Source of the DNA: Theristus sp. LFF4_11
Taxonomy: Eukaryota; Nematoda; Chromadorea; Monhysterida; Xyalidae
Reading direction: 5' to 3'
NCBI GenBank assembly: GCA_030248135.1
Contig: JASANC010004765.1
Span: 1 to 39,936, forward strand
Length of the DNA stretch: 39,936 nucleotides
Each line of letters opens with the position of its first letter. The first letter of the stretch is position 1. The position numbers were made by a program, and so were the translations under genes. Positions 12,601 through 22,869 of this stretch are shown piece after piece. Under the pieces are notes generated by a model. The model did no database searches and was not told the origin of the DNA. It saw nothing but the letters and a program-made list of their open reading frames with translations.

Positions 12601-13947
12601 TGCAACGCAAAAGGTAAAACAAACACGCTGGCATGCAAGCTCAAACTGAAACACGACACGACTCGCTGCAATGCTTCGCTCTGCCAGAAAATTTTCAGCG
12701 ATCACCGTTTCCAAACAGTTGAAAAAAAACTGAAAAAACCCTTCGTCTAAGTGTATGTAGCAGCTTCTCCGAACGTATCATACCAGGTTTTGACCCGATT
12801 TTCCTGCACACGTCTCTGATTGTTGAGAAAGATCACCACTAAGACTATTCTAATCATTTTACAAGTCATTTTTCAATATGCTTCCCAACGATCGCAACAG
12901 ATGGAAGGGAATCGTGTCAAGATTCAATACTGTATGTATGAGTATGAACTGTGTATGTTTTGTGATGGTCTCATTTCACATTCAACAGCATGTATCTCTC
13001 AGCTGCTGAATGCTTGTTTGCACTTGCGCCCCACTGTATGTCTGCGAAACTTTTATTATGATTTCAGTTTCAAACCCAGATTTTTGGCAGAAAAAGTCCA
13101 GATACACCTAATTCTTGGACGTGCTGGCGTGAAAACATCAGTGCTGGTGGCATCGAGCGGAACCGTGGCGCATTTTATAAAATGGCTCCAAAAAGACACA
13201 GATTTTGTGGCCATGCCCGTGACGCAACTGCAGCCTTCATAAATTATGCTGCAGCGCAGTTTGTGACTGAGCGTCTGTATGTCAAACGAGCATTGTTCCA
13301 TGTTTGTACACACAACGCTTTCAGACACAAACAGTCACTTTGATGCGGCGGCCAATAAGCGCTTCATTTTCTGCTGAATTTTTAGTTAAAACTTTAAAAT
13401 TTCGATTGTCTCCAACGCACGAAACTATCATGAAATTGTGCTTTTCGTTGCAAAAAACGGTAAAAATAAGGAAATTGGAACCAGACCAGACACGAGCTCT
13501 GTTCAGGCTTCCGAAAATGCTACACACTAGTATTCACGATGCACAATTTCATCCAACTTTATTTTAGTTTTCATCCGTTACATAAACGGCGTGAAAGGTT
13601 CTTTGTATCATTCTGAACGGGGCCCACTTCAACTTGAAAATGAGCAGCAAATTCCCCTGCGCATCATTATGGTTCTTTCTGTGGTCACATTTCCGTATTC
13701 CTGTCAGGGGCAATTCCAAAATTACATTGCTTCTTCCAAGCCGAAAACTGTTTTGGTTTCACCTTCATAGCTGCGCAAAATGCAAAAAGCGTTTGTTCAT
13801 TTCCCACCTCAGCAAGTAATGTGCAAGCTCCAAAAAAGCCAAATGTGAACCTCAAAGATTGAATGTTGTGCTGAAGCTGCGCAACGAGCTTCCCGATTAG
13901 AAATGTCCTATAACTGAGAGTGTGCACGGGGGTGCAGCGCAGTAGCC
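9616..13947. other. Stretch with no supported coding exon (possible K2P first intron)
   Basis: Open frames here (for example 12820-13242 and 10441-10821 on +, 13056-13328 on -) lack recognisable domains. The piece after a TTTCAG at about 13067 stays open to a stop at 13240-13242, but I could not link it by phase to any known family. I leave it unannotated. Confidence 0.4.
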
Positions 13948-16544
13948 ATGTTCGCCGGGGGTGGCAGCGCCCGTCAAAATCGTCGTTACACACCAAAACC
14001 ACAATGGATGAACAACTTGCAGGTATGCAATGGCCGAATTAATAAGGCAGTCCTTGTATTCTCCATCAAGGCGGAATCAGTTGCAGACTAGGAGTTGTCT
14101 TTTTCAAGAATGCCAAAATAATTGCCAATCATGTGTGCAAGGGAGAAAGAATGAACAAGAATGCCACGACGAATCAATTCGTTTGAAAAAAACGCCAAAT
14201 TGTGCACACAATGGGTTTCTGAACGTCTTTTTTCTTTCATTCAAATTTCGCGCGCTCCTTGCACCCTGAAAAAAGCTGCCATGTTTAATCTGCCATTCCG
14301 TATCATCAATTGCTTGGGTTCTGCGACTCAAATGCATTTGCAGACGTACAGAAAAGAAGCTAGTTTCAATCATCATTTGGCGATTCAAATAATCTAAGTG
14401 CCCGGCACTATTTAGGGAACTCGGATCAGGTTACTAATTTTGAATTCCCGCGTCATGTATGAAACTGTGCGAGATGAGTCTCGGAACTAAAATGAAAGAT
14501 AACAATGAGTTGATGAAAATCAAAAGAACACCATTAAAAAAACGCGTCTGCTGAAAAACTTGCGTGTATTTTTTCAGAAGCGCCAATCGGTGCTGGTGCA
14601 CTTCGCGTTGGCGTTTGCTGCGTTCGTCTACATGCTCATAGGGGCGCTCGTGTTCATGTGGCTCGAGACGAAAGCGCAGCAGCAGAAGATCGCCGACGAG
14701 GTCGCTGATCGTGCCGAGGACGCCGCGATGGGCGTCGTCGAGCCGGCCGAGATGTCCGCGTACAGACGGCAGTGTGTGACCGGTGTGATCGCAGCTGCAC
14801 GCAACACGAGCGCCGTCAGCGGCAGCCTCGAGCGCGCTGTGCTGCGTGTCGCCGCGTGCTTCGACGACACCGCCGGCACTGAGTGGCGATTCGCCACTGC
14901 CATTCTCTTCACGTTCACTGTGATCACCACCATCGGTTAGCTGCGAACAATGCCGTGAAATCGAGGCATTCATTGCACTTGAGAGTACCGCTCAGTGGTT
15001 AACAACTTTCTTGAATAAACTCAAATGTTTACCTGAATCTAAACACATTGACTCTGACTCGGAGTGCATGCATTACTTGTGTTCGTGGTTTGGAACAGCG
15101 GTTGCACGCACACGAAAATTAGTGTTTGTTTGTTTGTTTGTTGAGGCTACGGCAACGTTGCCCCAGTGACCGTGGTCGGCCGTCTGTTCTGCATCGTGTA
15201 CGGTCTGATCGGCATTCCACTGACAATGATGGCCATTGCGAACGTCGGAAAGTTCCTCTGTGAAATGGGACGTCGCTGCTCGGACAAACTGCGCCACGCA
15301 TTCAGAGGGGTTCGCCGGAAACTCCGACGGCGCTTGCGGAAACACACGGGCAAACATAAACACAAGATCGAAACAGTGCTCGTCAACAACGACGCTGCTG
15401 TGGAACTTGGCGACGAAAACACGAGCAATAACAACAATAACAACAATAATAATAATAAAACTAATAACAGTGACAACAACGAGCTTGACACGGATCAACA
15501 GTCGATTGCGCTCAACATGATCACCCAATATGAGAACAGCACTCGCAACAATGACCGCCGTTGCTCGACAACGACCAGCACCGCAAAGGACGCGAACTCG
15601 GTGCAGCTCTCGGTGCAGGTGGTCGATGCGCACAACGACAACGACGAACACGGTGATCACTCTGACGACGAACCGGACAGCCACCCTGACGACGACGAGG
15701 AGTACTCGGCGGGCGTGCAGACGGGCGTCGTCATGGTCGCCTTCTTCCTCTACGTCTGCGTCGGCGGCATCTTTCTGCCGTTGTACGAGCCGGACATGAA
15801 CTTTTTCACGGCGCTGTATTTCAACTTTGTCACGCTGACTACGGTGGGACTCGGCGATATGGTGCCGGTCAGGTTGGCGATGGTCATGTGTTGTCAGCTG
15901 ACGGCTTTTTGACATTGTCAGCTGACGGCTTTTTGTCGAAAAGATTCTTGTTTTTTTTATTCTCAGAAAGTTTTAGTCTCGTGTTTCATTGACGCGTAAC
16001 ATTCTTGCATTCAGGGAAGAGTTTCTGGCGTTCACGATAGCGTACATCACGATCGGACTAGCGCTGACGACGATTTCGATCGAGGTTGCGTCTGACTATC
16101 TGCAGAGGCTGCACCACTTCGGTCGAGAACTAAAAAACTCCGGCAACACCGCCATCTGGTTTGGCGGACAAAAGTTAGACAATGCTCGGAAACCTTCCAA
16201 AAACAGTTGAGAATGTGCGTAACTGTACAATGAAATTGCAGAATTACCGTAAATGCGTTGATGCAAAACGTCGGTGAAAAGTACGGGATTAAAGAACTCG
16301 AGAATCCGTCCATGATGCCAAATTTAATGGACACAATTGTAACATCGGCAATTCAAAAAGAAGCAAACAAAGATTTTGAAGTTAGCTCAAAATTGGGTTT
16401 TGTACACGTCAAGTCTTACATGTGCAACAAAACACTTTTATTTAGCTGCCAAAGCTAAGAGCACCAGAGCCGGAAGAAGTGCCTGTGTTGCAAGCTGATT
16501 CGCCTGAACCTGAGCCAGAGCCTGAACCCGAGCCTGAGCCTGAA

Positions 16545-16582
<38 letters not shown>

Positions 16583-17867
16583 AGAACCTGAACCAGATCC
16601 AATTTGCGATGCTGCCGAAGAAATATCGCTTCTGGACTTTGTGCTGGCTAAGAGTGAAACATACAGCAACGGTTTGTTGAACACTTTTAAGTGTGTCCAG
16701 ATATCTTAAAAGATTATGAAGTGTGTCTAGATAAAAACTGACGAACGTTTCTGTGATTTTAGTCGGTTTACATTGCTCAACACCGTCGATCATGACGCCC
16801 AGGGTGAGTTTCTACGGTTGTGGTGTCTTTAAACAACTGCAAAATCGATTATTGTTGACTGAATTGGTTGCGGCTTGTTTTAGGGCGACTGTGCGGAACA
16901 AGCGTATGAGCTGGTGCCGTTCTGCACCATTGATCTGTTTGATTCGAGCGTCAACACGCACGTCTTCGGTTGGTTTTCACCTTTTCAGTTGCAATGAATT
17001 AAGAAACCGTCCGTCATTTAGCGATGCGCCTCAATCTGCAGAGTGCGCCACCGAAACATTCGCAGACGAGGGTCTTTTGGAAGCTTGTCTTGTGCCTCAA
17101 AATGCCTTTCCTATTATTCAAACGCTCGACTCAGCAAGTACGGTTTTGGCTCAAGTTTATTTCTACACCGTTCGCACATTGTATGTATGTTGACGTTGAC
17201 CGTGTGTTTCGTGCATTGTAGCGCAGCATGCTGAACCACCGCAGCATCAGGAACTGCCTCAACCGACGCCGCCTCCCTCGCCTCCAAAACGTATACAGTT
17301 TCATTCCATTCGAAAACGTTTACTGTGGCAAAAAAAATCCGTGTTTAATACATGTTTTACGATATAATCTTCAGCAAAACACCCAAAGAAGAGTCCAAGA
17401 CCGAAACCGAAGCGTGGCCAAGTGGTTGACTTGAGTGCAGGTAAACTGTGGTACACCACAACAGTGGTGTAAGTGCAAGTGACCCATGAATATTTTCAGC
17501 GGTTAACGATCCGAAACTGCGATACGAGCTTTACCAGAAGGAGTGGTCTCGGTTCAACACGGAGTATCTCGAAGGCAAGCCAGTGCCGCACATGATGATG
17601 GGCACCAAGGCATCAATGGCGAAAGCGGCGCAACACAAAGAGAAAGACGCGCATTTAGCGCCGAAAACCAAGAACACTGCCAGTTCCAGTCGGTCGGTCA
17701 GTAGAACAGTGAGTCCGAGTTCATCGAACGCATCGCTGACGTCGCCACGCGGGCCAGGCCCTGCTCCCATTGGTGCCAGCAAAGCGGCTCCCTCGAAAGC
17801 GAAATCGTCCAGCAGTGGCTCGTCGCGGTCGCGGGGTGGCAGCACAAAACGACCGAAAAAACACTGA
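13948..17867 (+). CDS. Two-pore-domain (K2P, TWK-type) potassium channel with long C-terminal tail
   Basis: Exons: 13948-14022 (possible first exon), 14578-14935, 15146-15872, 16015-16173, 16242-16380, 16446-16671, 16763-16803, 16884-16972, 17022-17137, 17222-17290, 17375-17440, 17500-17867 (stop TGA). Phases agree at every junction, giving 810 aa. M1 lies near residues 29-54. An extracellular cap loop with an NTS glycosylation site follows, then P1 TTIGYG (about 142-147), M2 with [19 protein letters not shown], a long M2-M3 loop, M3 (about 334-354), P2 TTVGLGD (376-382) and M4 (about 390-412), then the TWK-type [10 protein letters not shown]...IWFGGQK segment. The intron splitting the first Gly of GYG in phase 1 is a hallmark of K2P genes. 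The M2-M3 loop holds a ten-Asn run and an Asp/Glu-rich stretch. The tail after about residue 485 has a P(EP)15 run and basic Ser-rich ends. The channel core is very secure. The small tail exons 16763-17440 are inferred mainly from phase and may need correction. Confidence 0.88.
14037..14288 (-). mobile_element. MITE-like element, family B, copy 1
   Basis: About 250 bp, near-complete and reverse-complementary to the copy at 32963-33207. Shared landmarks are the GACTAGGAGTTGTCT block, the run around TTTCATTCAAATTTCGCGCG, and the ends. The ends form a short imperfect inverted repeat of the type TAAACATGGCAG versus TAAACAAAGCAG. It lies in the K2P intron between 14023 and 14577, starting only about 15 nt after the donor. 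No coding capacity, so non-autonomous. Confidence 0.75.
15425..15478 (+). repeat. Asn-codon microsatellite inside K2P coding sequence
   Basis: An AAT/AAC run in frame gives ten consecutive Asn, then KTNN and more Asn, in the intracellular M2-M3 loop. The mixed AAT and AAC codons suggest a fairly old repeat kept at the protein level, not a fresh slippage expansion. Confidence 0.9.
15891..15935 (+). repeat. 21-bp tandem direct repeat in a K2P intron
   Basis: The 21-mer TTGTCAGCTGACGGCTTTTTG occurs at 15891-15911 and again at 15915-15935 (24-nt period), within the intron 15873-16014. It contains the palindrome TCAGCTGA. It is intronic because the protein is carried by the flanking exons (GDMVPVR joined to EEFLAF). 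Confidence 0.9.
16503..16595 (+). repeat. Pro-Glu repeat P(EP)15 in the K2P tail
   Basis: 31 codons alternate Pro (mostly CCT) and Glu (mostly GAG, some GAA). The repeat is in frame with the K2P model through the intron 16381-16445 (donor GAA|GTTAGC, acceptor TTTAG|CTG, both phase 0). The near-perfect 6-bp unit CCTGAG implies recent expansion and likely length variation between individuals. The opposite strand reads as a Gly-Ser run, which is a shadow. Confidence 0.9.
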
Positions 17868-18284
17868 GATTCTTTTTTTGCGTTTGTATTTTTAATTCAT
17901 TAGCAGCACACCAAAGCTATGTGCTTCTTCGATGTTCGACAATTTCTGTACATTTGTTTTTTTGCTAACCAACATTCATTTTGCATGAATGGACTGATTG
18001 ATTCTTTTTTCTTGCTCATTTGATTTTAATGTGCGGCAATTCTTTTAAACTTGATTAAAATTTTGTTCTAAGCTACAAATAAGAAGGATTGTACTAATAT
18101 GATAAAAATGGATGACCTATCAATCTCAGTAGCAGATGTCCACTTTCGCTGGGTAGCGCTCAGCAAGCCATTCAAGTTCGTATTCGTTGCTTGATCTGAA
18201 AGTTCGGTGCTCAAGAAACGATGCAAGATGCCACTGGTTGTTTTTGTAAAATATCTGCGCGCAAAAGAAAACGATCGATGTTCG

Positions 18285-21200
18285 TCAGTCGGAGTTCTGA
18301 CGAGCTGTGTGCTGTGAGTTTTCATTTTGCTTCTTGTCTGGTTTTCTTGTCGTTGAAAACTGGTTTTTGTTGCAACAGAGGCGGCAACGCGCACGATGTT
18401 GTTTTGCGACAACATTTTGCTGTTGCCGTTTGACGTTGAGTACGTCACCTATAACATACGGAATGCCCATCAGAATTCCGATGGAATATCTTCGTTCTCT
18501 TTCCAGAGTTGACGTGCAGGCAACAAAGCAAACGAACAATATCCATTCGTTCGTGAGCGCGCCGCCGTCCGCGCGGCTGACGTAGACAAACGCAATCGGA
18601 TGACCGACCGTGTAGCCGAACACACCGCGACGCACAAAGCCGATCGGTTGCTGCTCACGGAATAGCACCTCGTTGCCGTGCAGCATGACAGTGCTGTGAA
18701 ACGCACGCGTAATCACACAGCAGGCTGCCACGGGAAGTCATAGTTTTTTACCTTGAATCGAGCACAACCTTGACGAGTCGCTTTGTCAATGGCTGTTTCA
18801 ATTGTTGCACCATCGCCTTTCGACCACAGAAGTCTCGATTGCGCGCCATGAAGCCTGCACACATGCGCGACGCGTCGCCCACCTCTAGCGGTGTGTCATC
18901 ACTGCGAATGTCACGTGACCACACGTGGAATCCCTAAAGCTCATACTAAAATGAATCAACAGGGTTTTTTTACAATGAATGAATGAGCTATATTTTACAA
19001 TGAGCTTTCTGAAATAATACTGTGGGAGTTCCCTGCCGCGCCTCCCACGATAAGATGCCAAACACTCGATTGTTGATTTATTCAAAAAAGCTGTTTTAGG
19101 CATTTGAAAACTTTTTGAGACATCCTGTGCATGTCACTGACGATGTTGTGTCATTATTAAAATTTCAATGTTTACCTGTTCAGCAGCCAACGAATCGAGT
19201 GCCCTTGAGCCAAGCAGTCGCCCGCCGAACGGCTCTGCGTCGTGCATCAGCTGTTCAAACAGCACCGGCGCAAATGCGTGCGGCACATGCAGTTCATACC
19301 CAGTGTCTCCAATGAACGACTGTCTGACTACAAGTAGTTCATGCTGTGCGCTGTGTTCTGCGTCGGTCACTTCGACGAAACGTGCAGAGTCACATGCAAA
19401 GTAGTTGTCACCCAGCAGCAGATCTTGCACACCAAACGAAGTGAACAATTTCGTGAGGACAAGTGCGCTCAGCGGGCCATGCACGCTTAGAATGGCGTAC
19501 TTATTGGTGACGTCAGTGATTTGCGATTGAAATTGTTTTCGACGCAGTTCTTCGCGGATGTGTTCGTACACATTCGTCTGCGCGTGACATGCTGTCGTCA
19601 GATAAAAATACGTTTGCTGGCGCTTTTCCATTTGTATGACCGTCATGTCGCCTTCGATGCCCGCGTTTCGATTCAACGTGTACGTGTGCACACACTGCAT
19701 CCTCCGCTGTGTCACGTGCACGTTCGTGAACAGCCAATCAGCGGCGAGCGACGCGTCTGCGCCGGCCAACAGAAACTTGCCGCTGGCGCTTGCGTCATGG
19801 ATGCCAGTTGTGTGTCGGACGCTCTGTGCCTCCGCCTGTATGACGTCAAAGTGACGTGGCCGTCGATGGGTGTGATCCGACCGTGCGTGTCGCTCGTGTT
19901 CACTTGCAATCGTGCCTTTGTCTGTTTTCCACGTGTAATCAATCGGTGCCACGTTGTGCCCATTGCCTGCGAACCATCCTGGGACTTCCCAGCCGTGAGA
20001 TTCGTCGAAGAAACAGCCACGTTTGGCGAGTTGCTCGTGCACAGGCGACCGCTGATGATTGCGGCCTGCCATGCGATGGTGCGGTGTGTAGATCTGCAAC
20101 ATGGTCAACTGAGTTGTTGCGATGTCAACTGCCACGATGAATCTTTGCACCCAGAAAATATCTGCAAACTTACTCGGCCATTCTGTGGTCTACAAAGTTT
20201 CAAAAACTCGTTGCGTTGTTACACTCACAATGTCATACATTGTCACAAAGTTTTCGTGTGTTATTTCGCGAAGCCAACTCAGGTCAGACGCACAGGAGCG
20301 ATGGAACCGGCGGATATCGCCAAAGTTGTGCATGTGCTTTGTTGGAAACCCATGGACAACCCAATGCGCAAGCTGGTAACCAATACCGCCTCCCCATAAC
20401 ATTGCTGCTTCAAACCCAAATCCGTAGAAAAACCCCTACAAACAAAAAACAGCTTTTTGTAATATGAAATACAGTCGAACTCTAAATTATAGGCAGTCAG
20501 CTGATTGGTTGGTGGTCACGTGATGCATGTGTTCTGTGCCAGCGGAGTCTGCTCTGTACAGAAAACATGCATCACGTGACTACCAATCAGTCAACTGATT
20601 GCCTATAATTTAGAGTTCGATTGTACGTGTACAACAAATAAAAGAAATAAAAAAAGTGTCACACCTTTACGTCTGGCGATTCACACAGCAGTCCGTAGTG
20701 ATCAGGTGTGAATGATATTGGTCCACAAATGTCTGACTTGATCCCAGTAGTTTTAAGAATTGGTAATCTGATAAGAAACGAAAATAGTGAGCAAGCTATA
20801 TGTATAAAAATCCAGTTTTGTTGACGACTTACCGTGCTATGGCGGCGTTGACCACTGCACCAAAACAGTTCTCATAGTCTATCTCATACAGACCGAACGC
20901 AAAGTCGTCGTCGAGTTCACCTTGTTTGCCACAGATAGTTGGATTTGTCTCATAACCGCCGATTTGCACTGAATCACCCTGTGAAACGACTCGCCTCAAC
21001 AACAATCAATATGTCTCAAAATATCAAGAAAAGTCGACTCTTGTTTCGCATGTAGCTGCCATGTAACCTGAGTGCGCAGATATAACGCCCCTTCATGATC
21101 TCGCACATTTGGCATGTTGCGTATTCCATCAATTGATTCTGTCACTGCATATCCATGATGATAGGCAACGGTAGGCGCTGGCAAATTTAGCATTGCTGCC

Positions 21201-22367
21201 AACTACAAATTGAAACTCTATGATAGAAAAGCAAAACAAGACAAAAAAAGCAAGAAGAAGTGAAAGTTGCAGCAAACCTTTGGGCCCCAGGCACCACAGC
21301 AAACCACGACACGGTCTGTCTTCACTCTTCCTCGATCAGTGATAACGGCCGAAATCCTAAATGCAAGGCAAAAAATCAAATTTCAAGAAAGAATTTCTGA
21401 GAGGAATTGTGCAAATGCAATGTTTTGCAATGCCTTCGGTGTCCAGTGGGGTCAACTGTGGTTTCGAGTGATGTCACCGGACAATGCTCAAACACTCTGC
21501 CACCACTTTTCCTGGCGACGTTTGTCAACGCTGCACACCTGAAAAGCAACAAACGATCCTGAATCATTTCGCTTGTGATGGAATCCATGTGAGTCTTGTG
21601 AACGTTTTACCAAAGAGCTGGATCGATCGTGCCATCCGCCGGTGTATAGATACTGCCAATCAAGTCGTCAACTCGCAGCAAAGGATACAGACTCCTGACA
21701 GTAATTTGAACGACTAAAAAGTTGTCATTTTTTCTTTGCAAGATTTTTAAAAAAAAACAGCACTTTGTTTCAGTCGGTGTCAGCAGATGTGACTCAACAT
21801 TTGCAGCTTTCGCAAACGTGTGTAGACGGCGCAGACTGTCCCAACGCTCACTGCTGCTTGCTGTGAACAGTCCTCCGTTGCCTGTCCATCCAGCAGCTCC
21901 AGAGTCACCGTCAATTTCAACCGGCAGAATCTCTGAGATCAACTTTCGCGTGTACTTCACGATTTCGATTTCTGTGTCGCTCGAACGCAAACTCCATAGC
22001 ATTCCTAAAATTGTTTTGCAATGCAGCAAAAAAAGGTGAATCTGGCGATTGGTTCAGGTGATTGAGTGCTAGCAGAATGTGCTGTGCATTTGCAGTCATG
22101 TGGCTTGCCCGCGGTGTGCCACGTGGTGCCAGCCGTGAGCTGATGGCGCTCCAGTAGAATGCAGTGCGGCATGCCCAATTTCGTGACATGGTACAGCGTG
22201 CTGCAGCCGACGCTGCCGCCCCCAATGATCACACAGTTTGCGCTAGACGGCAACTCCGCTGCTGCTGAGGTCGCGTCTCGTCCAATCTGCCTGAATGTTG
22301 AATGGGCTGCAGAAGAAAGCTGATGAGAAATCATAATAACCGAACTTGTGATTTGGTCAAATCGCAC
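18285..22367 (-). CDS. SARDH: Sarcosine dehydrogenase, mitochondrial (FAD and folate dependent)
   Basis: Exons on the minus strand: 22367-22109, 22004-21764, 21694-21611, 21538-21434, 21356-21278, 21202-21068, 20978-20833, 20767-20665, 20435-20229, 20093-19176, 18933-18752, 18693-18285, about 955 aa (vertebrate SARDH is about 918). The enzyme oxidatively demethylates sarcosine to glycine in the mitochondrial matrix, passing one carbon to tetrahydrofolate. A Ser/His/Arg N-terminus fits an import signal. VIIGGGSVG (46-54) is the dinucleotide fold. TTWHTAG (His84) matches the flavinylated His motif. The C-terminal half carries the aminomethyltransferase-type folate domain ([33 protein letters not shown]). 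SARDH fits better than dimethylglycine dehydrogenase through the WLF-x-x-x-V and YT-x-x-LN sections. Two introns appear to use GC donors (22108 and 21433). The final part below about 18550 departs from the family; its frame stays open to 18285 and its true end is uncertain. Confidence 0.9.
20472..20623. mobile_element. 152-bp MITE with ~65-bp terminal inverted repeats in SARDH intron 8
   Basis: The left arm starts CAGTCGAACTCTAAATTATA. The right arm, read in reverse complement, starts CAATCGAACTCTAAATTATA. Similarity continues for about 65 bp per arm (shared GTCACGTGATGCATGT block), with a short spacer. TA lies at both flanks (20470-20471 and 20624-20625), as for Tc1/mariner/pogo-type target duplications. 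It sits within the 229-nt intron 20664-20436. No coding capacity. Confidence 0.88.
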
Positions 22368-22869
22368 TATTTTAAATGCAGTGTTGTTTAGTTTAGATTT
22401 TGGCTTCCGTCACTTTAGATAATAAAACATGGAACAAATATTTTTAGAAACAGTTTTCAACTTTACCAAAACAATTTTGACGGTGAAAGACGCCGCAAAG
22501 ACGCAGATTTGAAGACGCACCAAATGCCCATTTTTGTTTGTTTTCAGCTGTAACAAGCGTGACTGTGTCTCACATTTAAAATCAGGTGTTCTGTACCTGA
22601 CACGCAGTTTCGCAGGTTATATTGACGTTTGTTCTTGCTAACTGCTGATAAGGGATGCAGATTGCTTGCTCTGGTTTGTTTCATTCTGATGACTGCGTAT
22701 TCCTTTTTTCAGAGTATCTAACCTCCACAGCTGGAAATATCTGATGTCACAGTTTTCGCTTTTTACGATATGTTGCGACATAAAAGCAGTTGTAGTAAAG
22801 CAATCGCACTGATGTGTTTCATAATTGTTCACATGACCGCACCAATTGAGCAGGGATCGTGCAGGGAGC

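Noticed and set aside
12820..13242. 140-codon plus-strand frame with a TTTCAG inside it
   Set aside because: The part after the TTTCAG looked briefly exon-like, but it matches no family and links in phase to nothing. The minus strand is also open there.
16442..16684. Minus-strand Gly-Ser repeat protein
   Set aside because: It is the complement of the Pro-Glu repeat, which is linked in phase to the K2P exons on the plus strand.
19521..20399. 292-codon plus-strand open frame
   Set aside because: Shadow of the long SARDH exon 20093-19176, whose minus-strand frame matches the folate domain.
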